NCBI RefSeq assembly: GCF_033095985.1
Contig: NZ_AP026802.1
Location: forward strand, 1,550,001 to 1,614,000
DNA from: Xylocopilactobacillus apicola
Lineage (GTDB): Bacteria > Bacillota > Bacilli > Lactobacillales > Lactobacillaceae
Direction of reading: 5' to 3'
DNA: 64,000 bases
Shown here: piece by piece, positions 16,401 through 24,745 of the stretch
Layout of the letters: each line of letters opens with the position of its first letter
Position numbering within the stretch: position 1 is the first letter of the stretch
Program-made: the position numbers and the translations under genes
Notes under the pieces: model-generated
What the model saw: the letters and a program-made list of their open reading frames with translations, nothing else
Told to the model about the DNA's origin: nothing
The model's database searches: none

Positions 16401-18581
16401 AGATGCATTTATTGGAATCTTACGGTAAACGTAGTTAAGGAAAATAATATTCCCGAAATTTGTTTTTACTGTAACGTTAGACCCGACCGTATTTACTGAG
16501 GCCCCACTGCTAGCAGATCCCAATCTTTTATTAATTCGCCCATTATTTTGATAGAAAGTGCCATTAACTTGTGCTCTTTGATACGTATAACCGTCTTTAT
16601 AAATGGTTGGTGTTGAACTAGTATCAACAAATTCTGGTGAGCCTGGATGCGTCCTCTGCCAATCAGATTGTAAAGTACTTACTGGTGTTTTCAGATCGGT
16701 CCCATTCTCATCAACGTAACGAGTGGTAATAATCTCGTCTCCCGGAGTAAAAGTCCCCTGAATATTTTTAATCGTATTAGTTTCATAAGTATCTCCAGTT
16801 GACCCAAGGATTGAAAAAGCCCAATTACTGCGATCCGCAATTACATTTCTTTCGTCAGCGTTTAAAATTTTTACCCAAGTTACTTTCCGATCAATATCTA
16901 CTGTCAAGCGATAAGTACTAGCATCATAAGAAATCGTCATATGATGCCAAGCACGATCGATCATTTGCACTCTTGCAGTTCCACTAACTGTCCCTTCCGC
17001 ATTGCTTTTAGGAGTAACCGTCATCCCATTTAGGGCAGCAGAAAGAATAGAAGCATAACCATATCCATTACTATCTGTACTAATAAATGCTCCATAACTG
17101 TTATCATCAATATTATTATAAACAAAGCGATCATCCGGTTTCGAATACTGATCAAGTAAATGATACGTGGAATCCCCGTAAGGTGTACTTTGCATCGAAG
17201 GATACATTGGCAAATAATCTAATCCATTAAAATGCGTATCAACTTTAAAAGCCAACGCATTCATCAAATCACTTACTCCCAAACACCCTCCACGTAAACC
17301 AAGTGAATGAACCGTCTGTCCATTATCCGGATCACTAGCATAAGTGACCGGACTTTGAGTCGCATCCGCATGACGTCCGAAAACGCTAGGCAAAGTATAA
17401 CTACTCATTCCATGAGTCCCTGTTACTCGATCACCAGGTCGATAGATAGGATGGAAGGCAAACCCCAAACCATCGGCGCCCGTTGCTGCTCCCGGAATGA
17501 TTTGTAAATCCCAATTAAAGTTAAAATTCTTAGTCATGTCAACCGTCGCATTAAGAGAAACTGCTCCTAGCTGCTTTGTGGAGTTTGTGATTACTACGGT
17601 ACCCCAAGTGCCATCAGGGTTAACGTTAACTCTGGCACTACCTACAGGAGCGAAAAAGTTTTGACTGTCTCCAACTCCCACTGTTACTGGAGAAATCCCA
17701 TCACGTGGTTGAATCCTCATTGGATTTACTTCTGGCAAAACTGGGTTATTATTCGTAAATCCTTGATTTGCAAGCAAATTTTCTTTTAATTTATCAATTT
17801 TCACTAACGAATTTTTATTTAATGTTACTTCTGCAACTTCACCACCTGCAGCAGCTAGTTGATATGTTAGTGCTGATTGATGACTAAAAGTAGCAGTAAC
17901 ACTGGATTCTTTGGCAGAACTTTTATCATCCTTTAAAAGCCAAGTAATTTCATCATCACGGGAAATTGTCCGCAATCTCGTTTCTGCAGGACAATACAAA
18001 TTAGTAAATTCTGCTAAGTTAAGCCCGACTTCTTGATCAACTTGTAAGGGCAAATGTCCGTCAATTAACGCCAAATGATCAGTATCATGGAAGAAAAATT
18101 GCAACTTGATCTGCGCACTGGGATCTGTCCCTTTAAGATAAACCGAGCCAATCGAAGGGATCAACGCAGTTTTTGTCTTTTGCGTGCTTACAATCATTAC
18201 AGCATCCAACAATTGACCAGCGGAATCACTACCAATAGCTGAATATCTAAACTTTGCTTTCATCGGACCAGCAGAAACTACAGCCAATTGGTAAGCGTTA
18301 CCCATCTGTTTATCCACACGACAATTATCCTGACTAAGCAATTTAACAGAAGATCCGTTTGTTGAATCCGGAGTAAATGAAAACTTTCCCGCCAAAGGCG
18401 TACTCAAATCAGTTTTTACCGTAGATAATTTTGTAATGCTTACAGTATTTCCAGCTCGATCGGTTAAACCATTTTGGGACCTTAAATGAATTGTTATCCC
18501 AAGGATTAACAACACAATCACAAAGCTACCAAACAAAACTTTAAAATTTTGCCTTATCTTTAAAATTATTCTTTTATTCAT
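13449..18581 (-). CDS. Giant surface protein: L-type lectin, BspA-like repeats, WxL-like C-terminus
   Basis: About 1710 aa. An N-terminal membrane/signal segment (~12-33) precedes a unique region. Residues ~295-610 resemble a bacterial L-type lectin (GADGLGFAFHP; LRGGCLGVSDLMNALAFKVDT). Residues ~615-720 resemble a MucBP-like module (ITTRYVDENGTDLKTP). Two blocks of BspA/DUF285 repeats follow (~950-1100 and ~1165-1530), built on VTNMSSMF-C-SLxxLDVxxFxT units of 23-24 residues. The last ~170 residues end in YPWTLSFKSKP and TVTFSLINTTP, like a WxL domain that sits on the wall non-covalently. No LPXTG. I start at ATG 18581; a GTG four codons upstream is possible. Likely an adhesin binding glycans; this is inference. 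Confidence 0.85.
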   Translation of the reverse strand: MNKRIILKIRQNFKVLFGSFVIVLLILGITIHLRSQNGLTDRAGNTVSITKLSTVKTDLSTPLAGKFSFTPDSTNGSSVKLLSQDNCRVDKQMGNAYQLAVVSAGPMKAKFRYSAIGSDSAGQLLDAVMIVSTQKTKTALIPSIGSVYLKGTDPSAQIKLQFFFHDTDHLALIDGHLPLQVDQEVGLNLAEFTNLYCPAETRLRTISRDDEITWLLKDDKSSAKESSVTATFSHQSALTYQLAAAGGEVAEVTLNKNSLVKIDKLKENLLANQGFTNNNPVLPEVNPMRIQPRDGISPVTVGVGDSQNFFAPVGSARVNVNPDGTWGTVVITNSTKQLGAVSLNATVDMTKNFNFNWDLQIIPGAATGADGLGFAFHPIYRPGDRVTGTHGMSSYTLPSVFGRHADATQSPVTYASDPDNGQTVHSLGLRGGCLGVSDLMNALAFKVDTHFNGLDYLPMYPSMQSTPYGDSTYHLLDQYSKPDDRFVYNNIDDNSYGAFISTDSNGYGYASILSAALNGMTVTPKSNAEGTVSGTARVQMIDRAWHHMTISYDASTYRLTVDIDRKVTWVKILNADERNVIADRSNWAFSILGSTGDTYETNTIKNIQGTFTPGDEIITTRYVDENGTDLKTPVSTLQSDWQRTHPGSPEFVDTSSTPTIYKDGYTYQRAQVNGTFYQNNGRINKRLGSASSGASVNTVGSNVTVKTNFGNIIFLNYVYRKIPINASEPYANLKMRVNGGALTTTSAINPGDKVTFSYSARSSSISGIWSNVTAVQSLGGIFEPIAPLPAGVTQKDGLLYVPLNNGLSNNLSPNYMGSNTVSMTYQGADKANLTVNDQGQIVITAVAGNSSTPPGSQIASSVSIYDQSNQLIDDAGQPTWGSYFYNSVNPSSPLASTDLVYNTANFVPKTNNATLTQSNWWEINSQGTLIIYAHNIDILPTSAADWPWDSRRENVKSVVINAGVSAKSMSYMFSNMPYLTSVSGLQNVTTTSCQDFSHLFENCTSLATLDLSFLKMNYATTTNHMFTGAKALSNLTLGPNTRFPESGDLPAASGSTFQWQEVGTGSVTSPNGPLISANEIMTRYRVGATRSTYVWGTYWWRFAAGVLTIYPHELNFEVDHVSYIGVDGKPVSDWPWYQKDSQIVKTVISPGVTAKGSLFGLFNGMTAMTSIEGLAQLDTSEVTNMGSMFSSCSSLPTLDVTNFNTIKVTNMSSMFSYCKQLINLDVTHFNTSNVNDMTAMFKECNDLTSLDVTKFDTSKVTNMSSMFTSCSSLPSLDVTHFNTSMVTDMSLMFFECTSLPTINLDNFITSNVLNMRSMFGFCTGLTSLDLRSFETSKVTDMSGMFYYCRSLTDLKMDSSNFKTINVTTMENMFNRCVALPSIDVSFFETDNVTNMNGMFNGCSNVTSINISNKFKTDNVTNMNSMFNNCSSVTSLNVGDFNTEKVNNFNSMFSGCTNLTSLDLKNFNTKRVYSSSRKAMLASTPKLWKLTFGPNFILEDYVANDMLKDPNPGDEINDVENPTPVYYATNPQWREVGTGSPHKPKGNALTVTQMMNESAVRNDTRTYVWDQIGSQTLETDEGNIDLGIHAGYLKDQEYVSTAQNLNLTDNRNSDINKDWHIEAAVTKAFTLATDSTKKISGDPLYYHDTTAGTTTHLTPTGQTIYSGTRSDNQPFNKSYPWTLSFKSKPSDIPSAGSYKATVTFSLINTTP

Positions 18582-18611
18582 GGTTTTCCACACTTATTTA
18601 TCTTTAATGAC

Positions 18612-18617
18612 ATTATA
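18612..18617 (-). promoter_or_regulatory. -10 box of the giant surface protein gene
   Basis: TATAAT on the minus strand, about 30 bases upstream of the ATG. About 16 bases further up is a T6 stretch in place of a good -35. Confidence 0.5.
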
Positions 18618-18829
18618 TGGTATTTTACATCCTAAAAAAACTAAAAAAGGCAAAAAAATTTTCCGATTTTGAAATTCTGTTGTTTTAGCAAAAAAATTCA
18701 AATCCGTCTTATGTATAATAAGCGCGACATATTTAATGATTTTAAATATTTTGATGATCAAGCTTACAAATGGCTTAATTCATGACCGGTTAGATTAGTA
18801 CTTCCCAAGTCTAAACTAAAAGATTATCT
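18618..18829. other. AT-rich spacer, no gene seen
   Basis: No ORF with a ribosome site on either strand. A plus-strand TATAAT at 18714-18719 has no matching -35 and no gene to serve. I see no clear terminator for the NagB-like gene, which ends at 18830. Confidence 0.5.
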
Positions 18830-19546
18830 TTAATTATTTATCCTTTCTGCAGCTTCTTCATCAACGATAACCGTTAAATCGGGATGTAATTTCAAAATTG
18901 AGGATGGATACTTATTTTCCACTGGTCCGTCTACCAAATGCCAAATAGCATCAGCTTTTTCAGTTCCGGTGGCAATCAAAATTAACTTTCGCGCATTCAT
19001 GACGCTTTTTGGGCCCATTGTAATCCAGTAATCAGGTACAAGTAACGGATCAGAAAAATGTCTTCCAATCAAGTCTTTCAATGCACCCTTGGCCTCAACT
19101 TTAACAGTTTGATCTGCAAAATTAGTTGTCCCCGGTAAATTACCACAATAATGTCCATCTTTACCGATTCCTAAAAGCATTGCATCTAATCCGCCAGCCA
19201 AAAGAAGATTATGATCATGATTTTCAAAATTCTCGCTAGTCAGATGATGAATTCTTTTTGAATCGATTCCTGCTGGGTCCAAATATAATTTCTTCAGATC
19301 ACGCATAGTTACTCCAATAAAATTTGGATCAGTTGAAGGAATTTCATCAAAATTATAATAGTGAACATGATCAAAAGCAGAATTTCTCTTAATGCGTGGC
19401 GCTAAATATTCATACACTCCCTTTGGTGTATTGCCAGCTGTGATCGATAAATTATAGCGTGTTTGTTTACTTAGCATTGATCCGATTAACATTTCCCCTG
19501 TCAATTCGTTCAACTCTTTCTTATTAGCTACTCTAATTATTTTCAT
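18830..19546 (-). CDS. NagB/6-phosphogluconolactonase-family sugar-phosphate protein
   Basis: 238 aa, cytosolic, fold of glucosamine-6-phosphate deaminase. Motifs are LSITAGNTPKGVYEYL (phosphate loop), VHYYNFDEIP (general base Asp region) and LGIGKDGHYCGNLPGTTNF. In E. coli NagB the last motif is GVGNDGHIAFNEPG with Asp141, His143 and Glu148. Here Asp and His are kept but Glu148 is Leu, so it belongs to a divergent subfamily, and true GlcN6P deaminase activity is not assured. It overlaps the PTS gene by 4 bases (ATGA), so its substrate is very probably the phosphosugar that this PTS delivers. Confidence 0.8.
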   Translation of the reverse strand: MKIIRVANKKELNELTGEMLIGSMLSKQTRYNLSITAGNTPKGVYEYLAPRIKRNSAFDHVHYYNFDEIPSTDPNFIGVTMRDLKKLYLDPAGIDSKRIHHLTSENFENHDHNLLLAGGLDAMLLGIGKDGHYCGNLPGTTNFADQTVKVEAKGALKDLIGRHFSDPLLVPDYWITMGPKSVMNARKLILIATGTEKADAIWHLVDGPVENKYPSSILKLHPDLTVIVDEEAAERINN

Positions 19547-21411
19547 CTTACATTTTCTCCATTTTCTACAATTTTAATCAATGATTCTTCAGCCTTGATC
19601 GGCTCGCTATCTGCTGGACTCAAAACTGAAAGGTAATTTGACGAATTGGTAATTACAACGATTACTGTTGGATCATAGCCAGATTCCTTTATTTTAGCTA
19701 GATCGAATTCTAAGAGTTTTTGACCAACTCTAACTTGATCACCCTCTTTAACAAAACTTTCAAAATATTTGCCCTCTAAATTAACAGTGTCGATTCCAAT
19801 ATGAAGCATTACTTCAACTCCTTCATCAGAAATGAGCCCAATTGAATGCCTAGTTTTAAAAACCATTTGAACTTTACCAGTAACTGGCGCCAAAATAACA
19901 CCATCACTTGGCATAATTGCTACAGTTTTGCCCATCAATTCCTTAGAAAAAGTCTCATCTTGAACATCTTCAGTTAAATAAACATCACCATTTACCGGAC
20001 TTTTAACATCAATTGCAGTTAAATCAGTTTGGGATTTTTCGCTACTTGGAACTTCCTCAAGCTTGAAGACAGTTTTTGAAAGTAAAAACGTGATAATAAT
20101 TGTACTTACAATACTCACTCCTACACCAATTAGAAAACCAGCAGATTTATCATTTAGAAACACGGGAACTGACAATACACTTGGCATCACCATTGCCATT
20201 GCCTTGGCTCCCATTGCAGCACCGATTCCGCCCCCAAGCGCTCCGCCAAGGCAAGCTCCAGCAAAAGCAGCTTTATATTTTACTAAAACTCCATATAACG
20301 CTGGTTCTGTAATTCCTAAGAAACCCGAAATTGTAGCAGAAAGCGAAATTTGCTTCATTTTTTTATTTCGGACAATAAGATAAATAGCCAGTGCAGCGCT
20401 GGCCTGAGCCATTGTACTCATAAAATTCATAGCTTGCAGCGTTGAGTAACCGTAAGTTGCCACTTGTTGAATTGTTAAAGGTCTCAGCGCATGGTGCATT
20501 CCCGTCAGAACTAAAACCGGCCTTAGTCCTCCAATAATCGCTCCGGCAAGAAGGGGCGAAAAATTGATCAGGACTTGAAGGGCTTTGGCAATGTAGTCGC
20601 CGATATAAAATCCGAGCGGCGCAAGACAGAATAAAGTGATCGGGACCACCACGATTAAGGAGATTAACGGCGTGAATATAACCGTAACCATGCTCGGTAA
20701 ATGATCCTCTAAGAAGCGATAAACGTAACTAAGAAACCAAACAGCTAAAATAATCGGGATAACCGATTGACTATAGTTAAACATCGGAATCGGGATAAAG
20801 CCCAAAAATTTAACTTGAGCAACTTTACCCGCGGTTGCCGCTGATATCAGAGTTGGGTACAACAAGGCCCCTGCCAAAGTCGCCGCCATATATTCGTTGG
20901 TCTTGAAAAATCGAGCCGAGCTAATTGCCAGCAAAAACGGGAAGAAATAAAACATTGCATCGGCAGAAATATTTAAGACAAACATGGTACCACTTTTGGA
21001 ATCAACCCACTTCATCGTCGTTAGCAGATATAAAAATCCTTTGAGCATTCCGCCACCGATAACTGGCGCCAAACTTGGGACTAAAATTGCTGAAAGGGCA
21101 TTGATGACGCGATTAATCAATGACTCTTTCTTAGTATTTGGAGCCAAATCGCTATTTTCATTTAGCCTCGGAACCTTTGAAACAATCGCCTTATAGACCT
21201 GCGTCACTTTGGGACCAATAATGACTTGATATTGACCGCCCTTTTTTTGCACGCCCATCACATCATCAAGCGCCTCAATTTTTTGATCCTGAGCTAAGCG
21301 ATCATTTTTTAAATTAAAACGCAATCTTGTCACACAGTGAGTCAAAGCTTGAACATTTTGTTCTCCTCCGACATATTCAAGAATTCTTGCGGCTAAATCT
21401 TTTTCTGACAT
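19543..21411 (-). CDS. PTS sugar transporter, EIIBCA, beta-glucoside family
   Basis: 622-aa membrane permease that phosphorylates its sugar during uptake. EIIB is residues 1-85 (GGEQNVQALTHCVTRLRF, with Cys as phosphosite). EIIC is ~105-450 with about ten hydrophobic segments and GITEPALYGV. EIIA (Glc-type) is ~470-622, with phosphosite His in VMLHIGIDTV. The order B-C-A is that of BglF/ScrA relatives. The leader carries a RAT and an overlapping terminator, so it is controlled by the LicT-type protein encoded upstream. The coupled NagB-like enzyme hints at an amino sugar or another unusual substrate rather than a plain beta-glucoside, since no phospho-beta-glucosidase is present in the unit. 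Confidence 0.92.
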   Translation of the reverse strand: MSEKDLAARILEYVGGEQNVQALTHCVTRLRFNLKNDRLAQDQKIEALDDVMGVQKKGGQYQVIIGPKVTQVYKAIVSKVPRLNENSDLAPNTKKESLINRVINALSAILVPSLAPVIGGGMLKGFLYLLTTMKWVDSKSGTMFVLNISADAMFYFFPFLLAISSARFFKTNEYMAATLAGALLYPTLISAATAGKVAQVKFLGFIPIPMFNYSQSVIPIILAVWFLSYVYRFLEDHLPSMVTVIFTPLISLIVVVPITLFCLAPLGFYIGDYIAKALQVLINFSPLLAGAIIGGLRPVLVLTGMHHALRPLTIQQVATYGYSTLQAMNFMSTMAQASAALAIYLIVRNKKMKQISLSATISGFLGITEPALYGVLVKYKAAFAGACLGGALGGGIGAAMGAKAMAMVMPSVLSVPVFLNDKSAGFLIGVGVSIVSTIIITFLLSKTVFKLEEVPSSEKSQTDLTAIDVKSPVNGDVYLTEDVQDETFSKELMGKTVAIMPSDGVILAPVTGKVQMVFKTRHSIGLISDEGVEVMLHIGIDTVNLEGKYFESFVKEGDQVRVGQKLLEFDLAKIKESGYDPTVIVVITNSSNYLSVLSPADSEPIKAEESLIKIVENGENVR

Positions 21412-21423
21412 TTTTTCCTCCTT

Positions 21424-21478
21424 AAAATTTCCGAACTTCTCGGAAAACAGGTTATGCCAGCCAAACTGTAACTATTCC
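21424..21478 (-). promoter_or_regulatory. RAT antiterminator site and terminator before the PTS gene
   Basis: On the minus strand, a RAT-like sequence (21449-21478, GGAATAGTTACAGTTTGGCT then GGCATAACCTG) runs into a terminator stem TTTCCGA/TCGGAAA (21428-21446) with TTTT after it. This is the usual LicT/BglG switch: the dimeric RNA-binding protein holds the RAT hairpin and prevents the terminator. Confidence 0.85.
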
Positions 21479-21486
21479 TGGATAAA

Positions 21487-22329
21487 TTAAACATTTAATA
21501 AACGTGCTAGATGCAAAGTAAGATATAGATACTCGTCTTCGCTTACCTTGGAATGGAATCTTTTTGCCAAATAATCGCCAATCTTTTTGCTGATTTGATA
21601 TTCATCAGGATACTGATCAATAATCATTTTCATCAACGATTCATTAGTAGTTACTGCGGGAGCAACCTCGTCACTTACCAGACGTAAAACAAAATATCTT
21701 AAATGATCAATAAATCTTTGATAAGAAATTGATTGCAAGTCAATCTCTTTATCACTGCTAATTCTAATTAGCGAATTGACATCCTTAGACACTTTAAGCA
21801 GATCGACAGTAGTATCAATTGAACTAATATTTTCAATGTTATTGATGATATGAAGCGATATGAAAGCCGCTTCCGATTTAGGAAGTTTGATTTTACGTTT
21901 TGAATTGATCAAATCAACCACCGCTAAACCAACACGATAAATATCGGGATAGAAATTCCTAATCTCCCAATCTAGCGGACTTTTGATCTCCAATTTTTTT
22001 TCATAACGCTGTAAAGTAAAAACCAAATGGTCTAGTAAACCAAAGAATAACCCTTCGCCTGACTTTTCACCAACTTGTTGCTCAATAAATTTGGTCACTT
22101 CATACGTCAAATTCACATCGTCTTCATTTGCTTCACCCAATTCGCTAGCCATCTGTTTTAAGTTCCGGTGCCCGCTGGGCAAATACATTGTTTGAACATT
22201 TTGTTTATCAATCGGATCATCTGGGTGGACGCCAAAACCAATCCCTTTGCCAATCAAAACTCCCTCTAAGTTACCGGAAATTTCCGAAGCCAAGACAACA
22301 TTATTATTGATTCTTCGTTTAACTTTCAC
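21487..22329 (-). CDS. LicT/BglG-family transcriptional antiterminator
   Basis: 280 aa. The N-terminal CAT RNA-binding domain (1-55) reads RRINNNVVLASE and LIGKGIGFGVHPDDPID. PRD1 is ~65-170 (LLDHLVFTLQRY; AAFISLHIINN) and PRD2 ~175-280 (YQRFIDHLRYFVLRLV; YLTLHLARLLNV), with the expected conserved His residues. Phosphorylation of the PRDs by HPr and EIIB tunes its activity. Start is GTG with GGGGAG upstream. A RAT/terminator lies before its own gene and another before the PTS, so it is autoregulated. Confidence 0.93.
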   Translation of the reverse strand: MKVKRRINNNVVLASEISGNLEGVLIGKGIGFGVHPDDPIDKQNVQTMYLPSGHRNLKQMASELGEANEDDVNLTYEVTKFIEQQVGEKSGEGLFFGLLDHLVFTLQRYEKKLEIKSPLDWEIRNFYPDIYRVGLAVVDLINSKRKIKLPKSEAAFISLHIINNIENISSIDTTVDLLKVSKDVNSLIRISSDKEIDLQSISYQRFIDHLRYFVLRLVSDEVAPAVTTNESLMKMIIDQYPDEYQISKKIGDYLAKRFHSKVSEDEYLYLTLHLARLLNV

Positions 22330-22353
22330 ATTAAGCTCATCTCCCCTTGCACT

Positions 22354-22431
22354 AAAAAAACCACAACTAAACCAAAGATTGTACTCTTTAGTTTAGTCAT
22401 GGTTATGCCCAGAAAATCTGGTTACGATTCC
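22354..22431 (-). promoter_or_regulatory. RAT and terminator in the licT leader
   Basis: RAT at 22401-22431 on the minus strand (GGAATCGTAACCAGATTTTC then TGGGCATAACC) is followed by a strong stem ACTAAAC-AAAGA / TCTTT-GTTTAGT (22366-22397) and T7. The second such switch in this cluster. Confidence 0.87.
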
Positions 22432-22442
22432 ATTACTTATTT

Positions 22443-22471
22443 AGTCTAGCATTTCTAGAAATCGTTTTCAA
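22443..22471 (-). promoter_or_regulatory. licT-PTS promoter with overlapping cre box
   Basis: On the minus strand, TTGAAA (22466-22471), a 17-base spacer and TAGACT (22443-22448). A cre-like sequence at 22457-22470 (TGAAAACGATTTCT) matches the CcpA consensus TGWAANCGNTNWCA at 13 of 14 positions and covers the -35, so glucose repression by CcpA is expected. Confidence 0.75.
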
Positions 22472-22484
22472 GTTTTTTAATAAA

Positions 22485-23537
22485 CTACATTAACTGCTCT
22501 TTAACTAAGCATTCTGCTATTTCGACGGTATTACTAGCTGCGCCACGCAATAAATTATCAGCTACAATCCACATGTTAAAAGCACCTGGATTTTCAGCAT
22601 CTGCGCGCAAACGTCCAACAAAAGTTTCCCGCTTACCCTGAGCATTAATCGGCTGCGGGTAAAGCTGCTCTTTAGGATCATCTTGTAGAACCAATCGCGG
22701 CGTCGCTGCAATTAATTCCTTAATTTCGTGAACGCTAGATTTCTCATCGTCAACTGTGAAGTAAACACTCTCACCGTGACCGACTGCGACAGGAACACGC
22801 ACACATGTTGCTGTAACTTTGATCTCAGGAGCGTCCGCATCGTTTAACAAAATTTTCTTGGTTTCATGAATCATTTTCCATTCTTCATGAGTATAGCCAT
22901 CCTCTTCAAAGACATCGATTTGAGGCAGCAAGTTAAAAGCTAGAGGATAGTGATGTTTCTGCCCTTTCGTCGGTAAAATTTCTGGGTGCATTGGTCGATC
23001 AGACAAATAATCTTTTGCTTCATCTCTCATTTCATTCCAGGCTGACTGTCCGGCTCCTGAAACTGCTTGATAAGTAGAGACAATAATTTGTTTTAAGCCC
23101 CACTTTTTGTATATCGGATTAAGTGCTGCAACCATTTGAATGGTCGAACAATTAGGATTAGCAATGATTCCGTGGTGATATTTGAGTTGTTTTTCGTTCA
23201 CCCCTGGCACAACTAAAGGGACGGTCGGATCCATCCGAAAAGCACTAGTGTTATCAACACAGACTGCGCCTCTTTTTACTGCTTCTGGTAATAATTGTTT
23301 TGAAACAGCGCCGCCTGCCGATGATAAAACCAAGTCTACATCATCAAAAGATTCAGGAGATGCTTCTTCAACAATAATGGTTTGCCCTTTAAATTGAAGT
23401 TTTTTGCCAGCTGAGCGCTTAGATGCCAATAATTTAACTCGCTCAATTGGAATCTTGGAATCCGCCAATTCACTAATCAAGCGGCTTCCCACAGCGCCAG
23501 TTGCGCCAAGAATTGCAACTACATAACGATCTTTCAT
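22485..23537 (-). CDS. asd: Aspartate-semialdehyde dehydrogenase
   Basis: NADPH-dependent reduction of aspartyl phosphate to the semialdehyde, the branch point to lysine, threonine and methionine. 350 aa. NADP site is AILGATGAVGSRLI; active-site Cys is in IANPNCSTIQMV; STYQAVSGAG and the His of a RVPVAVGHGESVY stretch are also seen. It is the last gene of the lysine operon; its ATG overlaps the patA stop by one base (TAATG). Confidence 0.96.
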   Translation of the reverse strand: MKDRYVVAILGATGAVGSRLISELADSKIPIERVKLLASKRSAGKKLQFKGQTIIVEEASPESFDDVDLVLSSAGGAVSKQLLPEAVKRGAVCVDNTSAFRMDPTVPLVVPGVNEKQLKYHHGIIANPNCSTIQMVAALNPIYKKWGLKQIIVSTYQAVSGAGQSAWNEMRDEAKDYLSDRPMHPEILPTKGQKHHYPLAFNLLPQIDVFEEDGYTHEEWKMIHETKKILLNDADAPEIKVTATCVRVPVAVGHGESVYFTVDDEKSSVHEIKELIAATPRLVLQDDPKEQLYPQPINAQGKRETFVGRLRADAENPGAFNMWIVADNLLRGAASNTVEIAECLVKEQLM

Positions 23538-24727
23538 TATTGATTTACTTCCTTTGTAAGAAAATCTTTGATTCTCCGAACTGCTTCTTCAAGCTTTTCA
23601 TCACTTGCTGCATACGAAAAACGAATATATCCTTCGCCGCCAGCACCAAATGAACTACCAGGAATACCTGCAACTTTACCCTTTTGAGCTAAATCTTCAG
23701 CAAAAGCCCAATCATCTGTACCATATTTAGCTGGAATTTTGACAAAAATATAAAAAGCGCCGTTACTCGGAACCGTTTCTAATCCTAAATCATTGAGCGC
23801 TTTTGTAATGTAATCGCGCCGTTTTTGATAAATTTTACTTGCTTCAACTGGGTCCTGGTCGCCATTTTCTAGCGCTTCAGTTGCTGCTGCCTGCGCTGGA
23901 TTGCTAGGAGCTGTAACGAGAAATGCGTGCATTTCCATCACCCATTTAACTAATCCAGCCGGTCCTGCTAGATAACCGGCCCGATAACCAGTCATAGCGT
24001 GAGATTTCGACAATCCATTAACGATAATTGTTCGTTCAGGTAAATACTGAGCGATTGAAGTATGTGGCAAATCATAGACTAGTTCACTATAGATCTCGTC
24101 AGAAATCACCATCAAATTATGTTCTTTGATGATTGCTGCTAATTTCTCCAATTCTTCTGCTGAGTATTCACGCCCCGTTGGATTGGTCGGATAGTTTAAG
24201 ATAATTGCTTTTGCCTGCGGATGTGCCGCCAAAGTCTCCTCCAACACTTCTGGAGTCAAAACAAAGTTAGTTGGCGCTGTATTAACAGAAACTAAGTTAC
24301 TGCCAGTCAAATGAATAATTGGGAAATACAAGGCATAACTTGGAGTTGGAACAATGATATCATCACCCGGATGGAAGAAAGTCAGCATTGTAGCGGTCAG
24401 CGCTTCTGTCCCACCAATTGTCACCAAAACTTCAGTTTGCGGATCATAAGATAAATCAAGTTTACGTTTTAAAAAATTGCTAATTGCTGTTCGCAGGCGA
24501 AGCGTTCCTTCCTGATCTGAATAGTGAGAATCGTTATCCAAAATACTTTGAACCGCTGCTTTTTTAACGTGTTCGGGCGTATTTAGATCTGGTTCACCCA
24601 AAGTTAATTTCAAAATATCAGGAATTTTATTAACTTTTACGTCAAAATACCGAATTCCCGAAGGAGGAATATCTTTCAAACTATTTTCTTTTGAATAATT
24701 TACTAAATCTTTTGCTATTTCTGGCAT
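23537..24727 (-). CDS. patA: N-acetyl-LL-diaminopimelate aminotransferase
   Basis: PLP fold type I aminotransferase, 396 aa: transfers an amino group from glutamate to N-acetyl-2-amino-6-oxopimelate. Seen are TLGEPDLNTPEHV, NYPTNPTG, ISDEIYSELVYD, the PLP lysine in NGLSKSHAMTGYRAGY and a C-terminal RFSYAAS (substrate Arg). The family alone would allow aspartate or aromatic substrates; the place between dapB and asd, with dapH and the deacetylase in the same unit, fixes the likely role. Confidence 0.9.
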   Translation of the reverse strand: MPEIAKDLVNYSKENSLKDIPPSGIRYFDVKVNKIPDILKLTLGEPDLNTPEHVKKAAVQSILDNDSHYSDQEGTLRLRTAISNFLKRKLDLSYDPQTEVLVTIGGTEALTATMLTFFHPGDDIIVPTPSYALYFPIIHLTGSNLVSVNTAPTNFVLTPEVLEETLAAHPQAKAIILNYPTNPTGREYSAEELEKLAAIIKEHNLMVISDEIYSELVYDLPHTSIAQYLPERTIIVNGLSKSHAMTGYRAGYLAGPAGLVKWVMEMHAFLVTAPSNPAQAAATEALENGDQDPVEASKIYQKRRDYITKALNDLGLETVPSNGAFYIFVKIPAKYGTDDWAFAEDLAQKGKVAGIPGSSFGAGGEGYIRFSYAASDEKLEEAVRRIKDFLTKEVNQ

Positions 24728-24745
24728 TTCTTAACCACCTTTTCT

